This document shows positions 35,321-44,668 of a stretch of DNA of 64,000 nt, piece after piece. The DNA lies in contig NZ_CP135164.1 in the NCBI RefSeq assembly GCF_001940225.2, forward strand, positions 434,001 to 498,000. The letters run 5' to 3'. Below the pieces are notes generated by a model. That model ran no database searches. It saw only the letters and a list, made by a program, of their open reading frames with translations, and was not told the origin of the DNA. The number at the start of each line of letters is the position of its first letter. Position 1 is the first letter of the stretch. The stretch comes from Roseburia sp. 499. GTDB lineage: Bacteria; Bacillota; Clostridia; Lachnospirales; Lachnospiraceae. The position numbers and the translations under genes were made by a program.

Positions 35321-35773
35321 ATGAATACAACAGAAACTGACGAAATGACATTTTTTGAAAGGAATGGAATCAGGTACGAACAGAGAGGAGATTTTTTATA
35401 TCCTGTTCTTGGAGCATGTGATAATGCAACAATTACAGGTGTTGGCAAGTATGGAACACTGTGGATGACATGGTTGTTTGAGTTGGACAGAAGACTCCAT
35501 CGTAAGTATCTGTTAGAGGGAACATTGATTGAAAAAGCTATGGAATTTCAGGAGTATGCCTGTGAACTTGAGAATGAAATAATTAATGCGACAGGAATTT
35601 CACTTGGCTCAACAGATGATTATTTGTCGGTGCTTGTGCAGCAGAGACAGAAATGGGAAGTGGCACAGGAAATAATTACCCACGATGGACGTGTTGCAAT
35701 TATGAAAAATAAAGAGCTTCGTGAAAAAGAAATAAAGAAGAGATTGGAGGAAGCGTTATATGAGAGAGCTTAG
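35321..35773 (+). CDS. TnpV-like element protein
   Basis: 150 residues. ERNGIRYEQRGDFLYPVLGA and GKYGTLWMTWLFELDRRLHR recall the TnpV family of clostridial transposon proteins (a Y-P-x-L start, then G-K-x-G and a long helical part). Function unknown. Overlaps the next gene by 14 bases. Confidence 0.5.
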   Translation: MNTTETDEMTFFERNGIRYEQRGDFLYPVLGACDNATITGVGKYGTLWMTWLFELDRRLHRKYLLEGTLIEKAMEFQEYACELENEIINATGISLGSTDDYLSVLVQQRQKWEVAQEIITHDGRVAIMKNKELREKEIKKRLEEALYERA

Positions 35774-36698
35774 AATTGACGGAACTTTGATTTTGGCTGT
35801 GGATCATGGTTATGGAAATATAAAAACAGCTAATACAGTATTCAGTAATGGATTTGTGGAGAGAGATACAGAGCCGGTAATGAGTACTGATTATTTGTAT
35901 TATGGTGGCAAATATTACGTGCTGGATCAGGGTCATAAAAATTATACGAAAGACAAAGTGATGGATAATGATTTTTACATCCTCACTGTTGCGGCAATTG
36001 CAAAGGAACTGTACTTGAGGAATGTTAGATGTGAGAAAATTCATCTAGCAGTGGGAGTTCCGCTTAAATGGATGGATTCACAAAAGGAGTCATTTCAGGC
36101 ATATATGCTTCAAAATTCTGAAATTAGATTTGTATATAAAGGCAGAATATTTGAAGTGGAAATTGCAGGTTGTAGTGTTATGCCACAATGTTATGCTGCG
36201 GTTGCAGAACTTCTGCCAGAATTTAAAGGTTTGAACATGATTGTAGACATTGGGAATGGAACGATGAATGCAATGTTCTTACAAGATGGAAGACCGGTAG
36301 AAAATAAAATGTGGACGGAATTGTTTGGAGTACGTCAGTGTGCTTTGAAAATCCATCAGACGTTATTAGATAAGTTTCAGGAAGATGTGCCAGATTCAAT
36401 CATCAACACATTTCTAATGAATCGTATGGCAGATATTGATCCCGAATATGAATATTGGATGGAGGCAACAGCAAAGGAGTATGTGAGGGAGTTGACTGCA
36501 AAAATATTTGATTTTGGATACAACGAAAAGACAATGAAAATGTATGTCTTGGGCGGAGGAGCAAAGCTTTTGGAACATTTCAGCACATTTGACAGAAGCA
36601 GAATCACATTCAACTTTGACATCAATGCAAATGCAAAGGGCTATGAGTATTTCTGTTATGTAGCCTTGAAAAAGAAGAAACTTGGAATAGCCGGATAA
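35760..36698 (+). CDS. ParM/StbA-like actin-family partition protein
   Basis: 312 residues with the actin-like ATPase motifs: LAVDHGYGNIKTAN (phosphate 1), MIVDIGNGTMNAMFL (phosphate 2), MYVLGGGAKLLEHF (adenosine). In plasmids ParM filaments push DNA copies apart. With the ParR-like gene and repeat array that follow it suggests the element is maintained as a circle at times. Confidence 0.85.
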   Translation: MRELRIDGTLILAVDHGYGNIKTANTVFSNGFVERDTEPVMSTDYLYYGGKYYVLDQGHKNYTKDKVMDNDFYILTVAAIAKELYLRNVRCEKIHLAVGVPLKWMDSQKESFQAYMLQNSEIRFVYKGRIFEVEIAGCSVMPQCYAAVAELLPEFKGLNMIVDIGNGTMNAMFLQDGRPVENKMWTELFGVRQCALKIHQTLLDKFQEDVPDSIINTFLMNRMADIDPEYEYWMEATAKEYVRELTAKIFDFGYNEKTMKMYVLGGGAKLLEHFSTFDRSRITFNFDINANAKGYEYFCYVALKKKKLGIAG

Positions 36699-36723
36699 CT
36701 GAGAAGTGAGGGCAGGTGAGACA

Positions 36724-37182
36724 ATGAAGAAGAAAGAACAGAAAATTGTCAGATTCTATTCAGATAATCCTGAGCATCAAAAGGCGTTTGACATTCTTCA
36801 GAAGATTAATGCTGAAAAACATTCTTCCATACAGGATTTCATAATTTCAGCAATCAATCTTCTTGGGGGTATGGAACTAAATGAAGAATGTCCGACAGTT
36901 GACAGGAAGGATTGGGAAGAACCGCTCATTGAAAGAATAGCTGGAGCAGTTGAAACGATCATTGATGAAAAGCTTCCTCAGATTATTGCATCGTACCTTA
37001 TTGGAATTCAAACAGGTCAAACTTCAAATCCTTTGCCTGCTTCACATGCTTCTGGTTTACCAGCGACAAATATGATGTCTGATGCTGAAAGAGTAGCAAA
37101 AGAAGGCGGCGAGATTAAAAATGGCATGGAAAAAGATGTTGAAGCAAATGACATGCTGGATTTGGATAGTTTTTTCTCGTGA
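36724..37182 (+). CDS. ParR-like DNA-binding partner of the actin-like protein
   Basis: About 152 residues from the ATG at 36,724: KKKEQKIVRFYSDNPEHQKA, FDILQKINAEKHSSIQDFII fit a ribbon-helix-helix N-terminus; the rest is acidic and low-complexity. Lies 25 bases after the ParM-like gene and directly before a TGATAGC repeat array, the order expected for parM-parR-centromere. Confidence 0.65.
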   Translation: MKKKEQKIVRFYSDNPEHQKAFDILQKINAEKHSSIQDFIISAINLLGGMELNEECPTVDRKDWEEPLIERIAGAVETIIDEKLPQIIASYLIGIQTGQTSNPLPASHASGLPATNMMSDAERVAKEGGEIKNGMEKDVEANDMLDLDSFFS

Positions 37183-37324
37183 TAGCATGGCTGCTATCAC
37201 AATCAGGTGAAATGATATCAAAACCGGCACTTATGATAGCGAAGAAAACTGAAATGGTGTAGTGCTATCAAAAAGTGCCAGAAAGATATCAATATCATAA
37301 TATCTGCTATCAAGTGTGATAGCA
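37179..37324 (+). repeat. TGATAGC repeat array, candidate centromere (parC)
   Basis: Copies of TGATAGC or its complement GCTATCA at 37,180, 37,193, 37,234, 37,264, 37,306 and 37,317, plus TGATATCA at 37,213 and GATATCA at 37,285. Two pairs form hairpins: GTGATAGC-N6-GCTATCAC and TGCTATCA-AGTG-TGATAGCA. Such arrays beside parMR serve as ParR binding sites. Confidence 0.65.
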
Positions 37325-37443
37325 GTAAAATATATCGGGTGCAGGTGCTCCTGCCAAGACGAAAAAAAGATGTAAACGCTGATGGCGTTTATATATTTTT
37401 CGGGAAAAGGTCCGACCTTTTCCGCATCTTGCAAAACCAGTGA

Positions 37444-37482
37444 ACACTACGAATTTCATGCTTGCATGAGAATGAGTAGTGT
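37444..37482 (+). other. Candidate origin of transfer (oriT) stem-loop
   Basis: ACACTAC (37,444-37,450) pairs with GTAGTGT (37,476-37,482); inside lies TCATGC-TT-GCATGA. It is 140 bases before mobC and followed by another short repeat-rich stretch (37,483-37,530), the normal place of oriT. The nick site was not identified. The rest of 37,325-37,620 shows no gene. Confidence 0.5.
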
Positions 37483-37622
37483 GAACGCCAAACACACCGA
37501 GCATAAAATGCGAGGTGCAAAACCTATAAGCAAAGCTTTTTGAAAGGATGAAAGAGCAATGGGACAGATAAAAAGAAATTGGTTTAAGACAATATTTTTA
37601 AGACACGAAAGGGGATTTGATT

Positions 37623-37985
37623 ATGGCAGATGGAAAGAGAAGATACAAGTCTGATAGGAAAGACTATAAGATTTCGGTGAAACTGTCGGAGAAGGATATG
37701 GATATTCTGGATGCAGCAGTTAGAAAAAGTGGAAAGACAGTAAGTGAATATGTGCGGGAATTGATTCGGTTAGGTGGAAATGTTGATTTTCGATATCCAG
37801 AGGACAGGGCAAGAGTTATCAGGATTTTTTCTGGTATCGCAAATAATATCAATCAGGCGGTCAGACTTGGAAATACACAAGGAGAACTGTATTTCAGCGA
37901 TATTGATAAGTTGCAGAGAAGTCTTGATGAAATCAAAATCTTATTCAGGGAGGTGCTGGAGACATGGCGATTACAAAGATCCTGA
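37623..37985 (+). CDS. mobC: MobC relaxosome protein
   Basis: About 120 residues. Ribbon-helix-helix start (YKISVKLSEKDMDILDAAVR, KSGKTVSEYVRELIRLGG) and the MobC block ARVIRIFSGIANNINQAVRL. Helps the relaxase load at oriT. The ATG at 37,623 follows GGGG. Overlaps the relaxase gene by 22 bases. Confidence 0.85.
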   Translation: MADGKRRYKSDRKDYKISVKLSEKDMDILDAAVRKSGKTVSEYVRELIRLGGNVDFRYPEDRARVIRIFSGIANNINQAVRLGNTQGELYFSDIDKLQRSLDEIKILFREVLETWRLQRS

Positions 37986-40057
37986 ATATTAAGGAATCAA
38001 AAGGCAGAAATCCGGCATCGCATCTGGAAAATGCTTTGCAGTATATCCAAAATCCTGACAAGACGGAAGAATGTGTTTTGGTGGGCAGTATCAACTGCCT
38101 GCCGGATACTGCATTTGAGCAAATGGTAGAAACAAAGAATATATTTCACAAGACAGGTAACAGACAAGGATATCATGTGATTATTTCGTTTTCTCCGGAG
38201 GAGAAAGTTACGGCAGAACAGGCAATGTATGTATTGGAACATTTTGCGAAGGATGTACTTGGGGATGATTATGAAGCTGTATTTGCGGTTCATACAGACA
38301 GGGAACACATGCATGGACATTTGATATGGAACAGTGTGAGTGTAACAACTGGAAAAAAATATAATTCGCCAAAAGGAAACTGGAAGAATCATTTGCAACC
38401 GATTACCAATAAGTATTGCAAAGAGCTTGGGCTTGGTATTATTCCGGCAGAATACAGTAAGAAACCAAAGAACATCAGCAGGGATAAATGGGAAAAAGAA
38501 ATGTCAATGAAAGAAATTATCCTGCGTGACGCACAGATGTGTGCTTATGCCGCCGGAGATGTGGAACACTTCAAATATCTGATGAGAAGACTGGGCTATA
38601 TATTTAAGTCAGGTGTGTGGATGGAGGTGCTGGCTCCAGGATATAGATATTATCACAGTCTTGCAAAAATGGATGAAATGTTTTCAGAGAATAAGATTAG
38701 ATATTATGTGGATATGCCTTGGATGGTGCATCCACATTTTTATTCTAAGAATATTCGGTATTTGAAATGCGCAAATCTATCAGAATTTCAGAAGAAATAC
38801 TATGCCAAGATGTATCGACTTCGTATGGTGGAGCAGAACAGGTTCAAAGTCAATGCAGTAAAATACGCAGAGGATTTGAAAAGGTTTCATCAGTTGCAGG
38901 ATGAGTATTTGATGCTGGTGGATAACAATATCAGAGACTTTTCTGATTTGCTGGATTATAGAAGTGAACAGGAAAAGAAAATGAAGGAGATTGATGACAG
39001 GCAGCATGAGATTTATAGGCTTAGTTCCGGTAAAAAGAGAGCAATCAAGACGGACGAACAGTATCGAGATTATCAGTTGTGGCATATGGTTATGCAGAAG
39101 AAATTGGATGTATTAAAGCAACAGAAGAAAGAGGCTAAAAAGCAGATTGGTCTGGTGGATATGGCGATAAAGGAAAATCTGTATACTGCGTATCATGATG
39201 TGCCGGAGATAGAAGAACTGGTTGATGATAATGAGATTGTGATACCTCAGATGGAAGAAGCGGTGGCTTGTAAGGTACAAACAGAAGAGGTTCATGCAGT
39301 GGAAGTGGAAGGAGCGGATGTAGGCGTTTCTGTTGTAGATACAATGCATTGGGAGAAAAAACAGGAAAAGGACGCTTCGGAAGATGTGTGTGTTGATGCC
39401 TTAGAGTATATCGAAAAGGCGAGGGATGGTGAAACTACTATTGATGTGCCTGTACAGAAATATTGTGGAGCTGATTTGAAAGAATTATACGAAAATAATA
39501 CAGAGGATATGTATCGCAGTAACTCGGAGCCTGCAATGGACATGGAAGAGGTGGTGACTGAGACGAATGTAAAAGATAAATCATTTTATTCGTATGCAGA
39601 TTATCATGTCAGTTCTGATGAGGAGAAGATACGAATGGCAGGCGTTAATGAAAACGATGATGTACTTGCAGTATATGAGAAACTTAATAGCTTCTTTAAG
39701 CAAATTGGTCACGAAGCTGATTTTGACAGGCTTTATGAGGAATCAAAGCGTTTAGTAGATGTTGTTAAAAAGAATGTTGTGGCAGATAAGGCAGAAAAGG
39801 TAGCAAGAGAACTTTTGGCTTGTGGTCCATATAAGTACCTTAAAACTTCTGTGAAAGCAAATGCTTTTATGTTCGATGTAAGTGATGCTAGTGGTAATTT
39901 GAAACTATTTATGAGTGTACTGGATAAATTGGGTGTGAAACTTGATGGGGATCAACTGTACGAGGAGTATCAGAAGATTTATGAGGAGACAGTAAGCGGG
40001 AATGAGAGGCATGAGATGGAACAGGAGAAGCAGTGGAGTAGAGGCAGAGGGAGATAG
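37964..40057 (+). CDS. MOBP-type relaxase (MobA/VirD2)
   Basis: 697 residues. Relaxase domain at the N-terminus with the HxDxxHxH metal triad in HTDREHMHGHLIWNSVS, the preceding YHVIISFSPEE strand and a conserved Tyr in the first 30 residues (LENALQYIQNP). The remainder is helical and acidic with no helicase motifs. It nicks oriT for mobilization. A hairpin CAGAGG...CCTCTG overlaps the stop and likely ends transcription. Confidence 0.92.
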   Translation: MAITKILNIKESKGRNPASHLENALQYIQNPDKTEECVLVGSINCLPDTAFEQMVETKNIFHKTGNRQGYHVIISFSPEEKVTAEQAMYVLEHFAKDVLGDDYEAVFAVHTDREHMHGHLIWNSVSVTTGKKYNSPKGNWKNHLQPITNKYCKELGLGIIPAEYSKKPKNISRDKWEKEMSMKEIILRDAQMCAYAAGDVEHFKYLMRRLGYIFKSGVWMEVLAPGYRYYHSLAKMDEMFSENKIRYYVDMPWMVHPHFYSKNIRYLKCANLSEFQKKYYAKMYRLRMVEQNRFKVNAVKYAEDLKRFHQLQDEYLMLVDNNIRDFSDLLDYRSEQEKKMKEIDDRQHEIYRLSSGKKRAIKTDEQYRDYQLWHMVMQKKLDVLKQQKKEAKKQIGLVDMAIKENLYTAYHDVPEIEELVDDNEIVIPQMEEAVACKVQTEEVHAVEVEGADVGVSVVDTMHWEKKQEKDASEDVCVDALEYIEKARDGETTIDVPVQKYCGADLKELYENNTEDMYRSNSEPAMDMEEVVTETNVKDKSFYSYADYHVSSDEEKIRMAGVNENDDVLAVYEKLNSFFKQIGHEADFDRLYEESKRLVDVVKKNVVADKAEKVARELLACGPYKYLKTSVKANAFMFDVSDASGNLKLFMSVLDKLGVKLDGDQLYEEYQKIYEETVSGNERHEMEQEKQWSRGRGR

Positions 40058-40286
40058 TTCCTCTGTCTATTTCATGAACTATTATGACGGTTTTGGATTA
40101 CATTATTGAAGAGAAAGAAGAGGTACAAAAAGCAGGTACAAAAAGCAATCCATAGAAAATAGACATACTTAGTAATACTCTATGTTTCGAGAACTCAAAA
40201 GTTATAATTGTAAATATGAAAGATAGATGATATAATTATTTTTGAGAAAAAAGGACTATTTGGCGTGATAAATCGGAGGAAAGAAC

Positions 40287-40508
40287 ATGTCAGAAAATCA
40301 GGTGAAAATATCTTATAAGCCCTTATGGAAACTATTGATTGATAGGGATATGACGAAAACTGAATTAAGAAAAAGAACACAAATTGCACCAAGCACATTT
40401 ACGAAGATGAATAATGATCAGCAGGTATCGTTGGATATACTGGCGAGGATATGTGTTGAATTAAAATGTGGGTTTGATGATATTGTGAGGATTGAGTCCG
40501 AAGAATAG
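40287..40508 (+). CDS. Small XRE-type regulator leading the restriction locus
   Basis: 73 residues, helix-turn-helix of the Cro/YozG kind: YKPLWKLLIDRDMTKTELRK, RTQIAPSTFTKMNNDQQVSL, DILARICVELKCGFDDI. GGAGG before the ATG. It lies 28 bases before hsdM and probably controls it, like C-proteins of other restriction loci. Upstream 40,060-40,286 carries no gene. Confidence 0.8.
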   Translation: MSENQVKISYKPLWKLLIDRDMTKTELRKRTQIAPSTFTKMNNDQQVSLDILARICVELKCGFDDIVRIESEE

Positions 40509-40536
40509 AAAAAAGTATGGAAAGAGAGGCTTTATT

Positions 40537-42051
40537 GTGGCGGATAAGAACAATGCAAATATAGGATTTGAAAAAGAAATATGGGATGCAGCGTGTGTGC
40601 TTTGGGGACATATTCCGGCAGCAGAGTACAGAAAAGTTATTATTGGACTTATTTTCTTAAGATACATATCAGCGGCATTTGATAAAAGATATAAAGAACT
40701 AGTAGAAGAGGGCGATGGTTTCGAGGATGATATAGATGCATATACTATGGAAAATGTTTTCTTTGTACCAGAGGAAGCAAGATGGTCAACTATAGCATCT
40801 GCAGCTCATACTCCGGAAATTGGAATTGTGATTGATAATGCTATGAAGGCTATTGAGGCAGACAATAAAAGTTTGAAAGATGTTCTTCCAAAGAATTATG
40901 CTAGTCCAGATTTGGATAAAAGAATCCTAGGTGATGTTGTTGATATATTTACAAATAGTATTGATATGACTGATACGGAAGCAAATGAAGATTTGCTTGG
41001 AAGAACATATGAGTATTGTATTGCACAGTTTGCCGAAAAAGAAGGTGCAAGTGGCGGAGAATTTTACACTCCTTCAAGTATAGTAAAAACATTGGTTGAA
41101 ATCTTAAAACCATTTGAAAACTGTCGTGTATATGACCCTTGTTGTGGTTCAGGTGGAATGTTTGTACAGAGTGCAAAGTTCATTCAAGCACATAATGGAA
41201 AAAGGGGAGCAATTTCTGTATATGGACAGGAAGCGAATGCTGATACATGGAAAATGGCAAAAATGAATATGGCAATCAGAGGCATAGATGCTAACTTTGG
41301 ACCATATCAGGCAGATACATTTACGAATGATTGGCATAAGACTTTAAAAGCAGATTTTATACTTGCGAATCCTCCATTCAACTATCATCCATGGAATCAA
41401 GAAAGGTTGGTAGATGATCCACGTTGGAAATATGGTCTGCCACCAGCTGGGAATGCCAACTATGCATGGATTCAGCATATGATTCATCACTTGGCACCGA
41501 ACGGAAAGATAGGATTGGTACTTGCAAATGGGGCATTATCTACACAAACAAGTGGAGAAGGAGAGATTCGTAAGAAGATAATTGAAGATGATAAAATTGA
41601 AGGTATTATTGCGATGCCTACGCAGCTTTTCTATAGTGTAACTATTCCGGTAACTTTGTGGTTTATTACAGATAACAAAAAACAGAAGGGAAAAATATTA
41701 TTTATAGATGCTCGTAATATGGGGCATATGGTAGACAGAAAACATAGAGATCTGGATGATGAAAAAGATATTAAATTATTGGCAGACACTTTTGAAGCAT
41801 TTCAGAATGGAACATTGGAGGAGAAAAAAGGCTTCTGTGCAATAGCAACGATAGAGGATATCGCTAAACAGGATTATATTCTTACTCCGGGACGATATGT
41901 TGGGATTGCAGAACAGGAAGATGATGGAGAACCATTTGAGGAAAAGATGGGAAGGCTTACATCAGAACTGTCGGATATGTTTGCTAAGTCCCACGAACTT
42001 GAAGAAGAAATTCGCAGAAAGTTAGGCGCAATAGGATATGAAATCAAATGA
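40537..42051 (+). CDS. hsdM: Type I restriction-modification methylase subunit
   Basis: 505 residues from GTG at 40,537 (AGAGG eight bases upstream). HsdM N-terminal domain (WDAACVLWGHIPAAEYRKVI, LGLIFLRYIS-like block), SAM motif VYDPCCGSGGMFVQ and catalytic NPPF in LANPPFNYHPW. Makes N6-adenine methylation with HsdS. Overlaps the PIN gene by 14 bases. Confidence 0.95.
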   Translation: MADKNNANIGFEKEIWDAACVLWGHIPAAEYRKVIIGLIFLRYISAAFDKRYKELVEEGDGFEDDIDAYTMENVFFVPEEARWSTIASAAHTPEIGIVIDNAMKAIEADNKSLKDVLPKNYASPDLDKRILGDVVDIFTNSIDMTDTEANEDLLGRTYEYCIAQFAEKEGASGGEFYTPSSIVKTLVEILKPFENCRVYDPCCGSGGMFVQSAKFIQAHNGKRGAISVYGQEANADTWKMAKMNMAIRGIDANFGPYQADTFTNDWHKTLKADFILANPPFNYHPWNQERLVDDPRWKYGLPPAGNANYAWIQHMIHHLAPNGKIGLVLANGALSTQTSGEGEIRKKIIEDDKIEGIIAMPTQLFYSVTIPVTLWFITDNKKQKGKILFIDARNMGHMVDRKHRDLDDEKDIKLLADTFEAFQNGTLEEKKGFCAIATIEDIAKQDYILTPGRYVGIAEQEDDGEPFEEKMGRLTSELSDMFAKSHELEEEIRRKLGAIGYEIK

Positions 42052-43072
42052 TAAAAGATATATTTTGATATTTGATACCAATATATTACATCAATCATAT
42101 CAAAGTCATGCCGATTTTACTTCATTTTCACTTAATTCTGCATTTGAGAGTGTTATTGAAATGATTAATCAGCTTGATATATATGAAAATGTCGAAATTG
42201 CGATTCCTGCTGTTGTTTGGAATGAATTAAAGAAACAAATTGTAGAAGCTCATGAGAAAAGAATTGTTGAATTTGAAAAATGGAAGTTTCCCGAATATGC
42301 AGTCAAACGTTTGCCATTAGGGGATTACAGTGTTTATATAGACAGGCAAATAGATGAATACAAGAAGTCTATCTCAAGAGGAATTAATAAAATAATTGAA
42401 TTGCCTATTCCGAAAGAGAAGTGTTTTGGGAGAATAGTTACACGTGCATTTGAAAAAGAGGCACCGTTTGAAGGAAAAGAGAAGAATTCAGATAAGGGAT
42501 TTAAGGATGTCCTAATTTGGGAAAGCATTTTGGAATTGGCAGAAAAAAATCCAAAATCAGAGTTTATTTTCTATTCACAAGATAAAGGGTTTAAGGAGCA
42601 ATTAGTTGCTGAGTTTACAGGTCTATTTCCAGATGCTGTTATTGATATATGTTCAAAGAGAGAAGAAGTAAAAGAACAGTTGCAAATTTGGGCAAAAGAT
42701 ATAGATGCGTATTCTTATTTGCCGATTCAGGAAGCAGGAGATTATCAGGAATTCAATGATTGGGTTACTTCAGGTGATTTTACTATTCAACTGATTGATC
42801 ACGATTTTGGTATTGTAGAAAAAAGTAGATTAATCAAAAGTACATCTATTCATTTGATTGGATATGAAAATGTAGAAATATCTGATGAAAAGGAAAATGT
42901 AACGATGTATTCGTTTGATACAAAATTAGAAATTCGGTACATCTTTTATGATGGTGCATCAACAGAGGAGATTATTGACGTTCATGTTGAAGTGGAATAC
43001 CTTCTTGATGAAATTTTTAGTATTATAGATGTTTATAAAATAAATGAGTCAGAGTACGAAAGTGAGGGATGA
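42038..43072 (+). CDS. PIN-domain protein inside the type I restriction operon
   Basis: 344 residues. N-terminal PIN-like nuclease: first acidic in YILIFDTNILHQSY, Glu in VVWNELKKQI, Asp in FKDVLIWESILELA and in FIFYSQDKGFKEQL, the pattern of DUF4935-type PIN domains. The C-terminal 150 residues are unassigned. It starts within hsdM and ends within the hsdS half gene (4-base overlap), so it is made with the restriction subunits. Possibly an RNase that acts when restriction fails; inference only. Confidence 0.75.
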   Translation: MKSNDKRYILIFDTNILHQSYQSHADFTSFSLNSAFESVIEMINQLDIYENVEIAIPAVVWNELKKQIVEAHEKRIVEFEKWKFPEYAVKRLPLGDYSVYIDRQIDEYKKSISRGINKIIELPIPKEKCFGRIVTRAFEKEAPFEGKEKNSDKGFKDVLIWESILELAEKNPKSEFIFYSQDKGFKEQLVAEFTGLFPDAVIDICSKREEVKEQLQIWAKDIDAYSYLPIQEAGDYQEFNDWVTSGDFTIQLIDHDFGIVEKSRLIKSTSIHLIGYENVEISDEKENVTMYSFDTKLEIRYIFYDGASTEEIIDVHVEVEYLLDEIFSIIDVYKINESEYESEG

Positions 43073-43077
43073 ACGAT

Positions 43078-43617
43078 ATGTCCACTATATGGCGAATGGA
43101 AAAATTAAGTGTCTGTATAGAGATTAATCCAAGAGAAGCACTGAATAAAGGTGTATTGGCAAAAAAAGTTGGAATGGATAAGTTACAACCATTTTGTAGA
43201 GATATAAGCGAATATGAAATAACTGAATATTCCGGTGGAGTAAAATTTCGTAATCGGGATACAGTAATGGCACGTATTACACCTTGTTTAGAGAATGGTA
43301 AGACGGCAATGATTAGTATACTTGATGAAAATGAAGTGGGCTTCGGTTCGACAGAGTATATTGTATTCAGAGCTAAGGAAGGTGTAACAGACCCATATTA
43401 TGTTTTTTATTTGGTTTGTAGTCCAATGGTTAGAGATATTGCTATCAAATCTATGGTAGGATCTTCAGGACGCCAGCGAGTACAAACGGATGTTGTACAA
43501 AATATTGAAATACCATTTCCTGATCTTGAAATACAAACAAGAATATCATCAATATTAAAATTATTAGATGATAAAATTAGCATAAATAATGAGATAAACA
43601 ATAATTTAGCGGCTTAA
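43078..43617 (+). CDS. hsdS: Type I specificity subunit, 5' half (expressed, invertible partner)
   Basis: One target recognition domain and one conserved coil: EINPREALNKGVLAKKVGMD, ITPCLENGKTAMISIL, VGSSGRQRVQTDVVQNIEIP, RISSILKLLDDKISINNEI, then NNNLAA and stop. The usual HsdS is twice this length. It ends at the recombination repeat AAACAATAATTTAG (43,596-43,609). Start at 43,078 chosen for spacing from GAGGG. Confidence 0.85.
   Translation: MSTIWRMEKLSVCIEINPREALNKGVLAKKVGMDKLQPFCRDISEYEITEYSGGVKFRNRDTVMARITPCLENGKTAMISILDENEVGFGSTEYIVFRAKEGVTDPYYVFYLVCSPMVRDIAIKSMVGSSGRQRVQTDVVQNIEIPFPDLEIQTRISSILKLLDDKISINNEINNNLAA
43596..43609 (+). repeat. hsdS inversion site A
   Basis: AAACAATAATTTAG in plus orientation, followed by CGGCTTAAAG. 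It joins the 5' half hsdS to the inverted 3' half. Confidence 0.8.
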
Positions 43618-44285
43618 AGGTCGATGTCTGAAACATCAAGCTCGCCGGACATCAGACGAGGCAACAGAGAGTCTCTGATTTCTGTTAATCGCTTTGATTC
43701 TCTTGTTTTGGATAGAATCATAGAAAATATAGGTTTTATAATTCCGTCAAACTCATTCAGTACTTCATCTGTCGGTAAGTTGGTGGGATAATTCTTTAGA
43801 ATATCCGTTTTCAGGTTTGTAAATACACTGCCATTGCCAAGTGCAATCAAATTATCTCGAATGTGTTTGAAATACAGATATAAGTATTCGTTTGAAAACT
43901 TGGACGACGGAAAATATAGCCACCCATCGTGTATGCAAGTATCTATGTCAAGAATTTTGGGCAAACCGGGTGTGGCGCTATTTGATAAAACTAAACTTCC
44001 TGCTTTGAGAAAAACAGTTTTTTTCAAACCATCTTCAATGATGTATTCCTTGATTTCATTGATGAATGGGGAACTTATATTTGTTGCATCGGATATTTTC
44101 AACCAATGCAACCCACTATCGGATAAGAAATTTTGAATGGGGCGAGGTGAACCGCCACGCTTTATTTCAACAAAATCGCCAAGAACGCCATTTTTCCAAG
44201 TCGTTGGAACTTGTCTGTCAAATGGTTCATAGTCAATGAACCACAATTTGAAAAGTGCCATTGCTTGCTGCTCTAAATTATTGTT
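43614..44285 (-). pseudogene. hsdS: Type I specificity subunit, silent inverted 3' half
   Basis: On the minus strand from the repeat: NNNLEQQAMALFKLWFIDYE, then a recognition domain (GVLGDFVEIKRGGSPRPIQN, GLHWLKISDATNI) and the C-terminal conserved coil LLPRLMSGELDVSDIDL. It has no start of its own. Inversion between sites A and B would fuse it in frame to the upstream half as a full HsdS. Confidence 0.85.
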
Positions 44286-44286
44286 T
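44273..44286 (-). repeat. hsdS inversion site B
   Basis: CTAAATTATTGTTT, complement of site A. It shares 24 bases with site C, through GAGCAGCAAGC. Confidence 0.8.
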
Positions 44287-44304
44287 AACAGAAAGGATGT
44301 TTAT

Positions 44305-44577
44305 ATGGACTTGAAAAATGAAATATTAGATGAATTCAAAAAAATACCGACGGATGTAAAATCTCGTCTTGTCGAGCAAAAAGAAGATAATGATGAGTAT
44401 TCATTTAATTCTGGTTATCAACTGTGCCTAATCAAAACATTAGACCTCTTAATTGATTCAAAATTAAAAAATGATGAAATCACTGCACTTTTGCAAAAAC
44501 ATTTTGATTTGCGATTGAGCGAGGTTGAAAATATGATAAGAACAGCCCAAAATAGAAAAGCACGAAACAAAAAATAA
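44305..44577 (+). CDS. Small protein of unknown function in the hsdS locus
   Basis: About 90 residues from ATG 44,305 (AAAGG upstream): MDLKNEILDEFKKIPTDVKS, QLCLIKTLDLLIDSKLKNDE, ending in basic RTAQNRKARNKK. Helical, with no known motif. It lies between the silent hsdS half and the recombinase. A role in controlling inversion is possible. Confidence 0.55.
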   Translation: MDLKNEILDEFKKIPTDVKSRLVEQKEDNDEYSFNSGYQLCLIKTLDLLIDSKLKNDEITALLQKHFDLRLSEVENMIRTAQNRKARNKK

Positions 44578-44668
44578 AAACAGATAATACTTCTACCAAC
44601 GGCAGAAGTTATAACAAGAACTGCCGTTGCATGTCGTTCTCTAAGAATTATTCAAAGGAGAATTGACT

